From the NCBI GenBank assembly GCA_934668875.1, contig CAKUON010000001.1, positions 186,001 through 250,000 on the forward strand: a DNA stretch of 64,000 nucleotides, written 5' to 3'. The stretch comes from an uncultured Collinsella sp. (GTDB taxonomy: Bacteria; Actinomycetota; Coriobacteriia; Coriobacteriales; Coriobacteriaceae). Positions 24,582 to 33,491 of this stretch are shown here, one piece after another; the first letter of the stretch is position 1; each line of letters opens with the position of its first letter. The notes under the pieces were generated by a model, which saw only the letters and a list, made by a program, of their open reading frames with translations, was not told where the DNA came from and made no database searches. A program made the translations under genes and the position numbers.

Positions 24582-25424
24582 CTAGCCCAGTAGCTTATCC
24601 AGTGCCACCGCGATACCGTCTTCGTTGTTATTGGCGGTCACCATCTGGGCAACTGCCTTAACCTCATCGACGGCGTTGCCCATGGCTACACCTGTGCCGG
24701 CCCACTCAATCATGGACTTGTCATTCTGGCCGTCGCCAAACGAAACGACCTCGCTGGCATCGATGCCGAGCTTGGGCAGGGCACCCTCGAGCGCGCGGGC
24801 CTTGTCGATACCGGGCGCCGTGTACTCAAAATACCAGTCGGCCGTAAACATGCCCGAAAGCGTCTGCTTAAAGGGCGCATACATCTCCTCGTAATGCGCC
24901 TGCAGGTAGGCTGGATCGCCCGCCGTCAGTAGCTTGTCCACGGGATAAGCGTCCACGACCTCATGCAAGCTCTCGACCTCACGGATCTTAAGGTCGCACG
25001 CATCGCGCTCATACTTGACGATATTCTTCTGCGAACCGTCCGGCAGTGTGATCATGCAGCGATACGAGTCCACGACGTGCAGGTCCCGACCGAGCGAGAT
25101 CATGGGAATCACGTCGAAATTGCGCAGATGATCAATCAGACGGTGCAGTTCGTCAACCGGCATGGCCTGGTCAAAAAGGACCTCATCGGTCTGAGCGTCG
25201 ACCACATGCGCGCCATTAAAGGCAACTAGCAGACCATCATGGTTCTGAAGGTCGAGCTCCTGCGCCAAGGCGTGCAGCCCCCATGCGGGGCGACCCGAAG
25301 CCAGGATGAGCTTAATGCCCGACTCCTGCGCCGCGAGCAGCGTCTCGCGCGTGCGCGGACTGATGATCTTTTGATCGTTGGTGAGCGTACCGTCGATATC
25401 CATTGCGATGGCCTTGATTGCCAT
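24582..25424 (-). CDS. Cof-type HAD-IIB sugar phosphatase
   Basis: The 280-residue protein has motif I AMDIDGTLTNDQ, motif II ILASGRP, and the C-terminal SFGDGQNDKSMIEWAG typical of the Cof/YidA branch, with a large C2B cap between. Members dephosphorylate sugar phosphates or flavin intermediates. The ATG at 25424 follows AAGGAGG by five bases; an upstream extension to 25562 has no support. A second Cof-type gene lies at 61177. Confidence 0.85.
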   Translation of the reverse strand: MAIKAIAMDIDGTLTNDQKIISPRTRETLLAAQESGIKLILASGRPAWGLHALAQELDLQNHDGLLVAFNGAHVVDAQTDEVLFDQAMPVDELHRLIDHLRNFDVIPMISLGRDLHVVDSYRCMITLPDGSQKNIVKYERDACDLKIREVESLHEVVDAYPVDKLLTAGDPAYLQAHYEEMYAPFKQTLSGMFTADWYFEYTAPGIDKARALEGALPKLGIDASEVVSFGDGQNDKSMIEWAGTGVAMGNAVDEVKAVAQMVTANNNEDGIAVALDKLLG

Positions 25425-25909
25425 ATGCGCCTCCTTGCATCGTTTTTCCGTGCACCATCTTATCCGAGCCAGGGCATGTTCGCGCGGCGCGACGCATGAC
25501 GGTTGCAAAACCACCCCATTTGAAAGAAGTAAAAAAGTGCTTGCAAAGACGCATCCCGACATTTAAGTTAAAAAGGACCGCCGTTGCGGTTTTAAGTAGA
25601 TCGAGCATATGCAGTTTGAGTTTTAGCGTGTAAGAGAAGGAAGATCGGCAAAGTACAACCCCAAGCGAAATGACAACTTAATGAGGTAACTGCCATATGT
25701 GAGGCACCCCGGGCATTGCTGTCTCGATTTTGAGCACAGTGCGCTCCGCCTTGCATGGGCAGCCCACCCCGCCCCTGCAGCAACCGCCTCACGGGCTCAT
25801 TGAAAACCGCATAGCACCCCAACGTCAGCACATCACCTACGGCAAGCACATCACACCTGACAACCGACACGTCAACAAACAGCACGAACATCAACCGATT
25901 GGAGAAGCT
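25425..25909. other. Gene-poor stretch upstream of the TraG-ClpP locus
   Basis: No convincing gene is seen in this 485-base stretch. An A+T-rich block (about 25500-25690) lies between the divergent Cof-type gene and the plus-strand locus and may hold the promoters for both. A short ACCGC-CGTT-GCGGT hairpin lies near 25570. An open frame runs from 25730 into the next gene, but it is His/Gln/Pro-rich, and a better start exists at 25910. Confidence 0.4.
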
Positions 25910-26806
25910 ATGACAACCTACCGTATTGGAGACGGCAATAAAGGAAGCGTCCTGGATGCCCGCATTGAGCGAGCATCCGCAAACAAATACGACGCCGCCT
26001 TTGCCGCCGCAACCATCGAGAACCTCGCGTCGCTGCCGCTCGCGACGGTCTTGGCCGGCAAGCCTCAACTGCTGAAACGCTGCATCAAAATCATGGGCGA
26101 TCCCAACATTCGCAGGCTGACAGATCCCTATGCCCCAAATCGAGATAACGAGCCTCGCGTCCTTACTATGGGCTGCTTAGCCCATATGCTCACGGCGCTC
26201 GATACGAAACTCAAGCTCGAATGGACACCCGACGAACGTTGCAAGCTCAAAATCAAGCGGGACGCCCTGTGCACCGCATTGTTCCTTCCGCTGAACGACC
26301 TCAAGCGCGGCAACGTCGAGCTCGATGCGCAGACCCGGCAAATGCAAACGCCCGGCACCGCGAGGCAGAAGACCCCAAGGCCCCGCGCGACCGTTATCGA
26401 CCGCAACCGCCATAACCAGTTGACCGCGCAGTTTTCCATCGATGAGGCAGCCGTTAGAGCCTTGGTCGACACATTGTGCCTCCTGAGCATCAACGAACTG
26501 TTCGAGGGCTATCTCGCCCTTGTCCCCGCGACGGCACCCAAGTCGGTGGCAAAAATCATCGAGACCTGCAGGCACCAGTTTGGGCACCATCGCAACGACG
26601 AGGAAATGAACGCCAGCATCGTGCGGTACTACAAGGCCCATTACACAAACGGCGAACGCGCCCCGGTGGAGCATCAGCTACGGCTCGCATACACCACGCC
26701 CATCGCAACGCTCCATCGCTTTGGAGCCCTTGACATCCGAGAGCCGCACGAACAGGCGGCCTGTCCCGAAACCGAGCTCGATCGCAGGCTCGGACGAACC
26801 CGATAG
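25910..26806 (+). CDS. Uncharacterised protein, first gene of the ClpP-TraG locus
   Basis: No family is recognised for this 298-residue protein. It is soluble, with no signal or membrane helix, and appears mostly helical. Residues about 1-150 include IENLASLPLATVLAGKPQLL and ALFLPLNDLKRGNVEL; a basic Arg/Pro/Thr linker (TARQKTPRPRATVIDRNRHN) precedes a second helical half with CLLSINELFEGYLALVP and HHRNDEEMNASIVRYYK. The ATG at 25910 has GGAGAAG just upstream. It is followed after 62 bases by the ClpP-like gene, and the three genes probably form one unit. Confidence 0.6.
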   Translation: MTTYRIGDGNKGSVLDARIERASANKYDAAFAAATIENLASLPLATVLAGKPQLLKRCIKIMGDPNIRRLTDPYAPNRDNEPRVLTMGCLAHMLTALDTKLKLEWTPDERCKLKIKRDALCTALFLPLNDLKRGNVELDAQTRQMQTPGTARQKTPRPRATVIDRNRHNQLTAQFSIDEAAVRALVDTLCLLSINELFEGYLALVPATAPKSVAKIIETCRHQFGHHRNDEEMNASIVRYYKAHYTNGERAPVEHQLRLAYTTPIATLHRFGALDIREPHEQAACPETELDRRLGRTR

Positions 26807-26868
26807 CTCGCCCGCCCTCGGCGGGCAGCAACCCATCCCACAACACAACCAACCAGAAAGGAGTCCTC

Positions 26869-27486
26869 ATGGACACTTGTCAATCCCCCATCATCAGCCC
26901 CCTCACCATGCGCGAATCCGCCCGAGGCATCACGCTCACCAGCATCTATGACGAGATGCTCGCCCGTCGCGAACTCTCCGTCACGGGAAACATCGAAACC
27001 CCGATGGCCCACGACCTTTGCCAGCAGATCCGCCTGCTCGATGCCACTGACCCCTGCCGTCCCATCACCATATTCATCGCCAGCACCGGAGGAAGTGTGC
27101 GAGCGGGTCTTGCGATCTATGACACCATGCAGCTCGCATCGTGCCCCGTCCACACCGTCTGCCTCGAATTTGCCGCATCCATGGGCGCCGTGATCTTTAT
27201 GGGCGGCGACGATCGCCGTATGGCTCCCCATGCAGAGCTCATGATTCACGACCCGTTGATCCCCCAAGGGGCAGGCGGCTCGGCGCTCGCGATGCAGGAG
27301 ACCAGCCGGCGCCTTATGCAGACCCGCAAGACCCTCACGCAGATCCTCTCGGACCGCAGCGGCCTCCCGCTCAAGCGCATCCAATCCCTCACCGCAAAAG
27401 ACACCTACCTTTCGGCCGAGTGCGCCGTCGAGCTCGGCTTTGCCCACGGAATCCTCTCGACCACCAAGGAGATCGCCCATGTCTAA
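26869..27486 (+). CDS. ClpP-like serine protease
   Basis: The 205-residue protein has the ClpP fold blocks: IFIASTGGSVRAGLAIYDTM, the nucleophile S104 in EFAASMGA, H127 in AELMIHDPL, and D178 in TAKDTYLSAECA. All three triad residues are present. The N-terminus (MDTCQSPIISPLTMRESARG) differs from housekeeping ClpP. ClpP rings normally work with a Clp ATPase, but none is encoded here; the adjacent ATPase is TraG-type. Phage head-maturation proteases share this fold, but no capsid genes are present. AAAGGAG precedes the ATG, and the gene overlaps the TraG gene by 8 bases. Confidence 0.82.
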   Translation: MDTCQSPIISPLTMRESARGITLTSIYDEMLARRELSVTGNIETPMAHDLCQQIRLLDATDPCRPITIFIASTGGSVRAGLAIYDTMQLASCPVHTVCLEFAASMGAVIFMGGDDRRMAPHAELMIHDPLIPQGAGGSALAMQETSRRLMQTRKTLTQILSDRSGLPLKRIQSLTAKDTYLSAECAVELGFAHGILSTTKEIAHV

Positions 27487-28789
27487 CCTCGCCAGCCGAC
27501 TCACCGCACCCGAGTCCGCATCGACCACCATCCTCGCCAAAGGTCGTTCGCTGTCCTGCGACACCCGCCAAACGGGACTCAATAACAACGCACTTGTGAT
27601 CGGCCCCTCGGGAGCCGGCAAGACCCGAAACGTCCTCAAGCCCAACCTGCTGCAAATGAACGCAAGCTACATCGTGCTCGACACCAAAGGCACGCTCTGT
27701 CGCGAAGTGGGACCCGTGCTGGCGGCCCACGGTTACCGCGTGCAATGCCTCAACTTCGCCGACCTCAACACCGTCCCGGCACTTGCGCCCGGCATCGAGC
27801 GCTGCGGCTACAACCCCCTGAGGCACATTCGCCGCAAGGCGGACGGCAGGCCCAACCAGCAGGACATCCTCTCGGTGGCAAAGGCCATCTGCCCCATCGA
27901 GGACAACAACCAGCCATTTTGGGACCATGCGGCAGCAAACCTGTTGTCGTGCTTCATCGCCTACGTCACAGAGCAGCTGCCCGCCGACGAGCAGACGATC
28001 TGCTCGGTCATCAAGCTCATCGAGCACCTGGAGGATGGCGCCACGGGTCGATTGCTTGACGACCTGATCACGACCGACCCCCAAAGCTATGCCCTATCGC
28101 TCTGGCGCCGCTACGCCATTACGCAAAGCGCCGAGCGCATGCATGCAAGTATCATCGGCATTCTTGCCGAAAAGGTCATGTGCCTGGGGTTCGACGGCGC
28201 GGCGCAGCTCTATCAGGAATGCCACCAGGTGGACTTCGTCTCCATGGGACACGCCCCTTGTGCCCTGTTTGTAACCGTGAGCGATATCGACCGCAATCTC
28301 GACCCGCTAACCAGCCTCTTTATTACGCAGGCGTTTATGGGCCTCATACGCGAGGCCGACAAGCAGCCCGATGGCAGCCTGCCCGTGCCCGTACGCTTTA
28401 TGCTCGACGACTTTGCAAACCTGCAGATTCCCCAGATCGACAACGTGCTCTCGATTATCCGAAGCCGCAACATCTGGGCAACGCTGCTGCTGCAGTCGAC
28501 CAATCAGCTCGATGCGCTCTACGGGGAGGCGCGTGCACGCTCCATCATGGGCAACTGCGACGCGCATCTGGTGCTGGCGTTCCAAGACCCCGAGAGCGCC
28601 CGAGTGTTTTCCGACCGAGCCGACGCATTGCCCAGCACACTTATGGCGACGCCGATCGATCGCTCATGGCTCTTTGTGCGCGGTCGCGCCCCCGAGCAGG
28701 TCGAACGCTTTAGGCTCGAAGACCATCCGCTGTACAGGGAACTGCCCGAAGCGCAGCGAGACACCACGCAGGTCGAATTAGCCCGCTAA
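27479..28789 (+). CDS. Soluble VirD4/TraG-type coupling ATPase
   Basis: The 436-residue P-loop protein belongs to the type IV coupling protein family. Walker A is GPSGAGKT (residues 42-49), followed by YIVLDTKGTLCREVG and GYNPLRHI; the Walker B is RFMLDDFANL (about 307-315), and TLLLQSTNQLDALYG carries the sensor Gln. Classical coupling proteins begin with two membrane helices; these are absent, so the protein should be cytosolic. No relaxase, VirB4 or channel gene lies in the window. AAGGAG seven bases upstream supports the ATG at 27479, inside the end of the ClpP-like gene. Confidence 0.82.
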   Translation: MSNLASRLTAPESASTTILAKGRSLSCDTRQTGLNNNALVIGPSGAGKTRNVLKPNLLQMNASYIVLDTKGTLCREVGPVLAAHGYRVQCLNFADLNTVPALAPGIERCGYNPLRHIRRKADGRPNQQDILSVAKAICPIEDNNQPFWDHAAANLLSCFIAYVTEQLPADEQTICSVIKLIEHLEDGATGRLLDDLITTDPQSYALSLWRRYAITQSAERMHASIIGILAEKVMCLGFDGAAQLYQECHQVDFVSMGHAPCALFVTVSDIDRNLDPLTSLFITQAFMGLIREADKQPDGSLPVPVRFMLDDFANLQIPQIDNVLSIIRSRNIWATLLLQSTNQLDALYGEARARSIMGNCDAHLVLAFQDPESARVFSDRADALPSTLMATPIDRSWLFVRGRAPEQVERFRLEDHPLYRELPEAQRDTTQVELAR

Positions 28790-28826
28790 CAACGCCGCGC
28801 AGTCCGCCACACTCGACCGCAAACAG

Positions 28827-28862
28827 CAAGGGCCCGCATCCCAACGGATACGGGCCCTTGTC
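28827..28862. terminator. Hairpin between the TraG-type gene and pgi
   Basis: CAAGGGCCCG (28827-28836) and CGGGCCCTTG (28851-28860) form a perfect 10-bp stem with a 14-base loop between convergent genes. U-runs on either side are poor, so termination is likely but not certain. Confidence 0.6.
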
Positions 28863-28890
28863 AACTATGCGTTACTTATCGCAGCAAAGC

Positions 28891-30585
28891 CTACTTGCGG
28901 TGAGCGCGGTAGAACTCGATGAGCGCCTGGGTCGAAGCGTCCTGCTCGGCCTTGGCGGCGTCATCGTGGAAGGCAGGGGTGATCTGCTTGGCAAGCTGCT
29001 TGCCCAGCTCGACGCCCCACTGGTCGTAGGAGTCGATGCCCCAGACCGTGCCCTCGACGAACACGATGTGCTCGTACAGGGCGATGAGCTCGCCGAGCGC
29101 AAACGGGCTCAGCGTGTCGCCGAAGATGGAGGTCGTCGGGCGGTTACCCTCAAAGCAGCGGGCCGGGACGATCTGCTCGGGCGTGCCCTCGGCACGCACC
29201 TCATCGGCTGTCTTACCAAAGGCGAGCGCCTTGGTCTGGGCCAGGAAGTTGCCCAGGAACAGCTCGTGCACGTCCTGACCGCTGTCGGTCGCAGGGTTGG
29301 CGGTATTGGCAAAGGCGATGAAATCGGCCGGGACCACCACGGTGCCCTGGTGCAGCAGCTGGTAGAAGGCGTGCTGACCGTTGGTGCCGGGCTCGCCCCA
29401 GAAGATCTCGCCGGTATCGGAGGTCACAGCGCTGCCGTCCCAGCGGACGTGCTTGCCGTTGGACTCCATGGTGAGCTGCTGCAGGTAGGCCGGGAAACGG
29501 TGCAGGTACTGGCAGTACGGAAGCACGGCGTGGCTCTTGGAACCAAAGAAGTTGACGTACCAGACGTTGAGCAGGCCCATCAGCGCGACGGCGTTGTTCT
29601 CGAGCGGCGTGTTGCAGAAGTACTCGTCGATGGCGTGGAAGCCCTCGAGGAACTGCTGGAAGCGCTCGGGGCCGAGCACGACGATCAGCGACAGGCCCAC
29701 GGCGGAGTCGACGGAGTAGCGGCCGCCGACCCAGTTCCAGAAGCCGAAGGCATTGGCGGGGTCGATGCCGAAGGCCTCAACCTTCTCGAGTGCGGTGGAA
29801 ACGGCGACGAAGTGCTTTGCCACGGCCTCGGCGTTCTGCTCATCGGAGCCATCGATGGCGCCCTGAGCCTTGAGCTGCTCGAGCATCCAGGTCTTGACCT
29901 CGCGGGCGTTGGTGAGGGTCTCGAGCGTGGTGAAGGTCTTGGAGACGATGATCACGAGCGTGGTCTCGGGGTCCAGACCCTTGAGCTTCTCGGCCTGATC
30001 GTTGGGGTCGATGTTGGAGATGTAGCGGCAGTCGATACCGGCGTCGGCATAGGGACGCAGGGCCTCGTAGGCCATGACCGGGCCCAGGTCAGAGCCGCCG
30101 ATGCCGATGGACACCAGGTGCTCGATCTTCTTGCCGGTAATGCCCTTCCACTCACCGGAGCGCACACGCTCGGCGAAGGCATACATGCGGTCGAGGACCT
30201 CGTGCACGTCGGCGACGACATCCTGGCCGTCAACGATAAGCTGGCCCTTCTCGCTTGCCGGACGGCGGAGCGCGGTGTGCAGGACGGCACGGTCCTCGGT
30301 GGTGTTGATGTGCTCGCCGGAGAACATGGCGTCGCGGCGCTCCTCGAGCTTCACCTCGCGGGCAAGATCGCACAGCAGCTTGACGGTCTCATCGGTCACC
30401 AGGTTCTTGGACAGGTCGAAGTGCAGGTCACCGGCGTCAAAGCTCAGCTTGTTCACGCGGTCGGCGTCAGCAGCGAACCAGGCCTTAAGGTCGATGCCCT
30501 CGGCCTCGAGCTTCTCCTGATGGGCCTCGAGCGCCTTCCAAGCGGCGGTCGACGTAGCGTCGATAGGTGCGGCAACAGTTGCCAT
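28891..30585 (-). CDS. pgi: Glucose-6-phosphate isomerase
   Basis: Pgi interconverts glucose 6-phosphate and fructose 6-phosphate in glycolysis. The 564-residue protein has the SIS-fold signature [21 protein letters not shown], the SKTFTTLET phosphate loop, the catalytic [19 protein letters not shown] region and the C-terminal [11 protein letters not shown] signature. The ATG at 30585 follows GAGGAGG by five bases, and the in-frame codons upstream to 30612 are not needed. It is a single-gene unit flanked by intergenic palindromes. Confidence 0.95.
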   Translation of the reverse strand: MATVAAPIDATSTAAWKALEAHQEKLEAEGIDLKAWFAADADRVNKLSFDAGDLHFDLSKNLVTDETVKLLCDLAREVKLEERRDAMFSGEHINTTEDRAVLHTALRRPASEKGQLIVDGQDVVADVHEVLDRMYAFAERVRSGEWKGITGKKIEHLVSIGIGGSDLGPVMAYEALRPYADAGIDCRYISNIDPNDQAEKLKGLDPETTLVIIVSKTFTTLETLTNAREVKTWMLEQLKAQGAIDGSDEQNAEAVAKHFVAVSTALEKVEAFGIDPANAFGFWNWVGGRYSVDSAVGLSLIVVLGPERFQQFLEGFHAIDEYFCNTPLENNAVALMGLLNVWYVNFFGSKSHAVLPYCQYLHRFPAYLQQLTMESNGKHVRWDGSAVTSDTGEIFWGEPGTNGQHAFYQLLHQGTVVVPADFIAFANTANPATDSGQDVHELFLGNFLAQTKALAFGKTADEVRAEGTPEQIVPARCFEGNRPTTSIFGDTLSPFALGELIALYEHIVFVEGTVWGIDSYDQWGVELGKQLAKQITPAFHDDAAKAEQDASTQALIEFYRAHRK

Positions 30586-30713
30586 AAAGTCCTCCTCAGC
30601 ATACGGGCGCACTCCTCCATGCGCCCGGATAATCAGATGCCCTTATTCTAACGCAGGTCAAGACCGTAATCAGCGAGCGTTGCCAATCTGCCCACAGACG
30701 GCGACCGACCAAA

Positions 30714-30773
30714 AAGGGACAGGTATATTTTGGCAGGTCAAACGCTTTACCTACCAAAATAAACCTGTCCCTT
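30714..30773. repeat. GGGACAGGT-family intergenic palindrome, copy 1
   Basis: Arms of 25 bp (30714-30738 and 30749-30773) match at 23 positions; each reads AAGGGACAGGT...ATTTTGG from its outer end. The loop CAAACGCTTT is also shared, with two changes, with the copy at 43145. Sequence conservation in arms and loop between two distant intergenic sites marks a dispersed repeat family rather than chance terminators. Confidence 0.85.
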
Positions 30774-30784
30774 CCTGGCAGGTA

Positions 30785-31969
30785 TTAGGCGAGCATCAGG
30801 CTGAAGATGCGTGCAACGGCATGCTCGTCGAGCGGGAGATAGCCTCCCACGGTGCCGGCGCGACCGCCGGCAAAGCACGTCTCGCTCGCCAGCGAGGGAA
30901 TATCCTCGAGCTTGCCGCCCGCCTCCTCGAGTGTCGTCGGCATACCCAGTGAAACAAAGAACGAACGCTGGGCCTCAACGCCGGCACGGGCAGCGGCCAT
31001 ATCGTCGGTCTCGTCAACGCCCCAAACGCGGCGCGCCAACTGAGCCAAGCGCGGCACCGCGGCAGCATCGACATCCAGGTAATACGTGAGCACCGCCGGA
31101 ATCACCACGGCGAGTCCCGCGCCGTGCGCCACACCGTAGCGCGACGACAGGGCGTACTCGATATCGTGACTCGCCCAGTCGTGTTTGCGATCGACGCCGG
31201 CAAGGCCGCAGTGCGCCATCGTGGCCGCCCACATGAGGTTGGCGCGTGCATCGTAGTCCCGCGGATCTTCCGCAACCGGCGCCGCCTCGTCGACGATCGA
31301 TAGCATCAGGCCCTCGATCATGCGGTCGGACACCCCGACGGCGGTGCTTCTGCTCATGTATCGCTCCAGCAGATGCGAATACATATCGGTGATACCGCAT
31401 GCCGTCTGATATGCCGGCAGCGTCTCGGTCAACTCGGGATTTAAGATGCTAAACGTCGGCAGCAGCACCGACGAGGATGTCTCGCGTTTGAGCATCGAGC
31501 CATCCTGCGTGATCACCGAATCGGGCGAGGCCTCGGAACCGGAAGCCGCGATGGTAAGCACGCAACCGACCGGCAAGGCCCGATCGGGCGTACGGTCGCC
31601 GCCGTAAAAGTCCCACACGTCACCCGGATAACGTGCGCCGGCAGCAATGGCCTTCGCGGTATCGATAACGCTGCCGCCGCCGAGAGCAAGAATAAAGTCA
31701 ACGCGCTCGTCGCGCGCCAACGAAATGCCCTCGTAGACCGTGCTCAGTAGTGGATTGGGCTGCACGCCCTTAAGCTCAACATGGTCGAGCAGCGCACGGT
31801 CGAGCGAATCGAGCACGCGAGCCAGCAGGCCCGACCGCTCGACCGAGCCGCCGCCAAACAGCACGAGCACCTTGGTGCCGCCGTAGTGCGCGACAAGCCG
31901 GCCCGCCTCGCGCTCGGAACCATGACCGAACACGAAGTGTGTGGGCAGGCGGTACGAGAAATCCTCCAT
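30785..31969 (-). CDS. Iron-containing alcohol dehydrogenase (BdhA/YugJ-like)
   Basis: The 394-residue protein has the group III alcohol dehydrogenase layout: an N-terminal NAD(P) domain with ILALGGGSVIDTAKAIA and a C-terminal metal domain where ITDMYSHLLERYM and YGVAHGAGLAVVIPA carry the usual Asp/His ligands and DRKHDWASHDIEY contributes another. Members reduce aldehydes such as butyraldehyde. Its ATG overlaps the stop codon of the flavin oxidoreductase gene (TGATG), so it is the last gene of that operon and may reduce the aldehyde released by amine or opine oxidation. A half-length paralogue lies at 41792. Confidence 0.85.
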   Translation of the reverse strand: MEDFSYRLPTHFVFGHGSEREAGRLVAHYGGTKVLVLFGGGSVERSGLLARVLDSLDRALLDHVELKGVQPNPLLSTVYEGISLARDERVDFILALGGGSVIDTAKAIAAGARYPGDVWDFYGGDRTPDRALPVGCVLTIAASGSEASPDSVITQDGSMLKRETSSSVLLPTFSILNPELTETLPAYQTACGITDMYSHLLERYMSRSTAVGVSDRMIEGLMLSIVDEAAPVAEDPRDYDARANLMWAATMAHCGLAGVDRKHDWASHDIEYALSSRYGVAHGAGLAVVIPAVLTYYLDVDAAAVPRLAQLARRVWGVDETDDMAAARAGVEAQRSFFVSLGMPTTLEEAGGKLEDIPSLASETCFAGGRAGTVGGYLPLDEHAVARIFSLMLA

Positions 31970-33120
31970 CACAACCACGCCTTAAAGCGGTCGTAACGAA
32001 ACGCCGAGACATCGAGCGTCGTGGGCTCGTCGCACACCAGCTCGGAGAGCAGCAGGCCCACGATCGGCGAGATGCCAAATCCGTGTCCGGTAAAGGCGCA
32101 GGCGATGGTCAGGCCCGGGACCTCGTCGATCTTCGAGATCACCGGCACGCCATCGGCGCTCTCGTCCTCCCAGCCGGCCCAGGTTCTCACGATCTTGGCA
32201 TCGGCCAGGCGCGGAATGTAACCCATGATGGCGCGACACTCAGCCGGTGCCGTAATGCTCGAGGTGGGGCGGCCGCCAAATGCGCCGTTCGACTCCTCAA
32301 GACCCGAGCTGCCGCCAAAGACAAACGAGCCGTGTGCCGTCTGATGGCCGTAAAAGTCACCCGTGGCAACGCCGAGCATCTGCGGAAACATCGTGGGCTC
32401 TGCCTCGGTGACCAAGCACTCGATAAGCGATCCCGTCATGGGGATGTCGATACCCACGCTCTCGGCGATACCGCGGCTGCCCAGGCCCGCCGCGAGCAGC
32501 ACGTCGTTGGCCGTAAAGGTGCCGATGTTGCACTCGACGCCAGAAACACGGCCGCGCACCTTGCGCAGGCGCTTGACCTCGACGCCCGTTACAAAGCGCA
32601 CGCCGAGCGCCTTGGCCGCGCGATAATACGCGAGCGTGGTGCGCATGGGGTTGGCATGTCCATCCGTGGGGCACCACGAGGCGCCAATGACCTGGTCGGA
32701 CAGGTACGGGTTAATCTCGCGCACCTCCTCGGGCCCGATCACCTTCATGTCGAGTCCCAAGCCCTGCGACATGCTCGCCAGCTTACGAAGCGTTTGCAGA
32801 TGCTCTTCGGTCTTGCCCAGGCGCAGGTTGCCGCGCTTGACGTACTCGACGTCGGCGCCCAACTCGTCGGACAGCGTGGGCCAAATGTTCTCGACGGCAT
32901 ACATGGCCAGCGGCAGCTCGCGGCCATCGCGGCCGCTCTGGCGAACACCGCCGCCGTTGCGCGAGCTCGCGCCCTCACCCACATTGGGCTCGCGGTCGAG
33001 CACCGTGACGCTACGGCCCTTCTTTGCCAGGTTATAGGCCGCCGCGCATCCGATCACGCCGGCACCGATAATGACGACGTCGCAGGCGACATCGATGATA
33101 TCTGCATAAGTTCTCGCCAT
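31969..33120 (-). CDS. FAD-dependent oxidoreductase (DAO / HcnC-like subunit)
   Basis: The 383-residue protein has the N-terminal dinucleotide motif VVIIGAGVIGCAAAYNLAKKG, ASSRNGGGVRQSGR, and a C-terminal FTGHGFGISPIVGLLLSEL segment, the pattern of glycine/D-amino acid oxidase family proteins such as HcnC, OoxB and the beta subunits of proline or hydroxyproline dehydrogenases. It would hold FAD and oxidise a secondary amine or amino acid. It sits between the BFD-type iron-sulfur gene and the alcohol dehydrogenase gene with 2-base spacing and a start-stop overlap. Confidence 0.8.
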   Translation of the reverse strand: MARTYADIIDVACDVVIIGAGVIGCAAAYNLAKKGRSVTVLDREPNVGEGASSRNGGGVRQSGRDGRELPLAMYAVENIWPTLSDELGADVEYVKRGNLRLGKTEEHLQTLRKLASMSQGLGLDMKVIGPEEVREINPYLSDQVIGASWCPTDGHANPMRTTLAYYRAAKALGVRFVTGVEVKRLRKVRGRVSGVECNIGTFTANDVLLAAGLGSRGIAESVGIDIPMTGSLIECLVTEAEPTMFPQMLGVATGDFYGHQTAHGSFVFGGSSGLEESNGAFGGRPTSSITAPAECRAIMGYIPRLADAKIVRTWAGWEDESADGVPVISKIDEVPGLTIACAFTGHGFGISPIVGLLLSELVCDEPTTLDVSAFRYDRFKAWL

Positions 33121-33122
33121 GA

Positions 33123-33491
33123 CTACGCTCTCCCCTCTTCGCCGTTGCCGAGCACGCTCATCTCGATCGGGCGCATGGGCGCTCGCGAGGTCTCGGGCTC
33201 CAGCAGCGCCACCGCCGGCGTGCCCGCAAGCTCTGTGGCCATGATGCGGCGCACGAGCTTGGTGCAACTCTGCCCCTGGCACAGCCCCATGCCCTGGCGC
33301 AAATAGCGTCGGATCTCGGTCATGGTGTACATGCCATCGTGGATGGCGCGGCGAATATCGCCCTTGGTCACCTCTTCGCAACGGCACACGAGCACGTCGT
33401 CATCAGGCGCGGGCACGTAAGGTCCCAAGTCAATTGCCGCGCGGTCGAGCGGCTCGCCCGGCTCCTTGTAAAAGTTCACGGCCTCACTCAT
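33123..33491 (-). CDS. BFD-type [2Fe-2S]-binding protein
   Basis: The 122-residue protein contains VCRCEEVTKGDIRRAI and GLCQGQSCTKLV, the C-x-C plus C-x4-C arrangement of bacterioferritin-associated-ferredoxin-like domains that bind a [2Fe-2S] cluster. In hydrogen cyanide synthase and opine or proline dehydrogenase complexes this domain is often part of the flavoprotein subunit; here it is a separate gene. It overlaps the end of the upstream pyridine nucleotide-disulfide oxidoreductase gene by 8 bases. Confidence 0.8.
   Translation of the reverse strand: MSEAVNFYKEPGEPLDRAAIDLGPYVPAPDDDVLVCRCEEVTKGDIRRAIHDGMYTMTEIRRYLRQGMGLCQGQSCTKLVRRIMATELAGTPAVALLEPETSRAPMRPIEMSVLGNGEEGRA

Noticed and set aside
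25730..25909. A 60-residue N-terminal extension of the first gene in the TraG-ClpP locus
   Set aside because: The extension is Pro/His/Gln-rich with no ribosome binding site, whereas GGAGAAG precedes the ATG at 25910.
26869..27486. Phage head-maturation protease
   Set aside because: Its fold is compatible, but no portal, capsid, terminase or other phage gene is adjacent, and the neighbour is a TraG-type ATPase.
25910..28789. An integrative conjugative element
   Set aside because: Only the coupling ATPase is present. No relaxase, VirB4, integrase, attachment repeats or tRNA gene was found around the three genes.
28858..30651. A plus-strand frame of about 600 codons opposite pgi
   Set aside because: Pgi signatures are complete on the minus strand; the opposite frame is a mirror of its codon bias.
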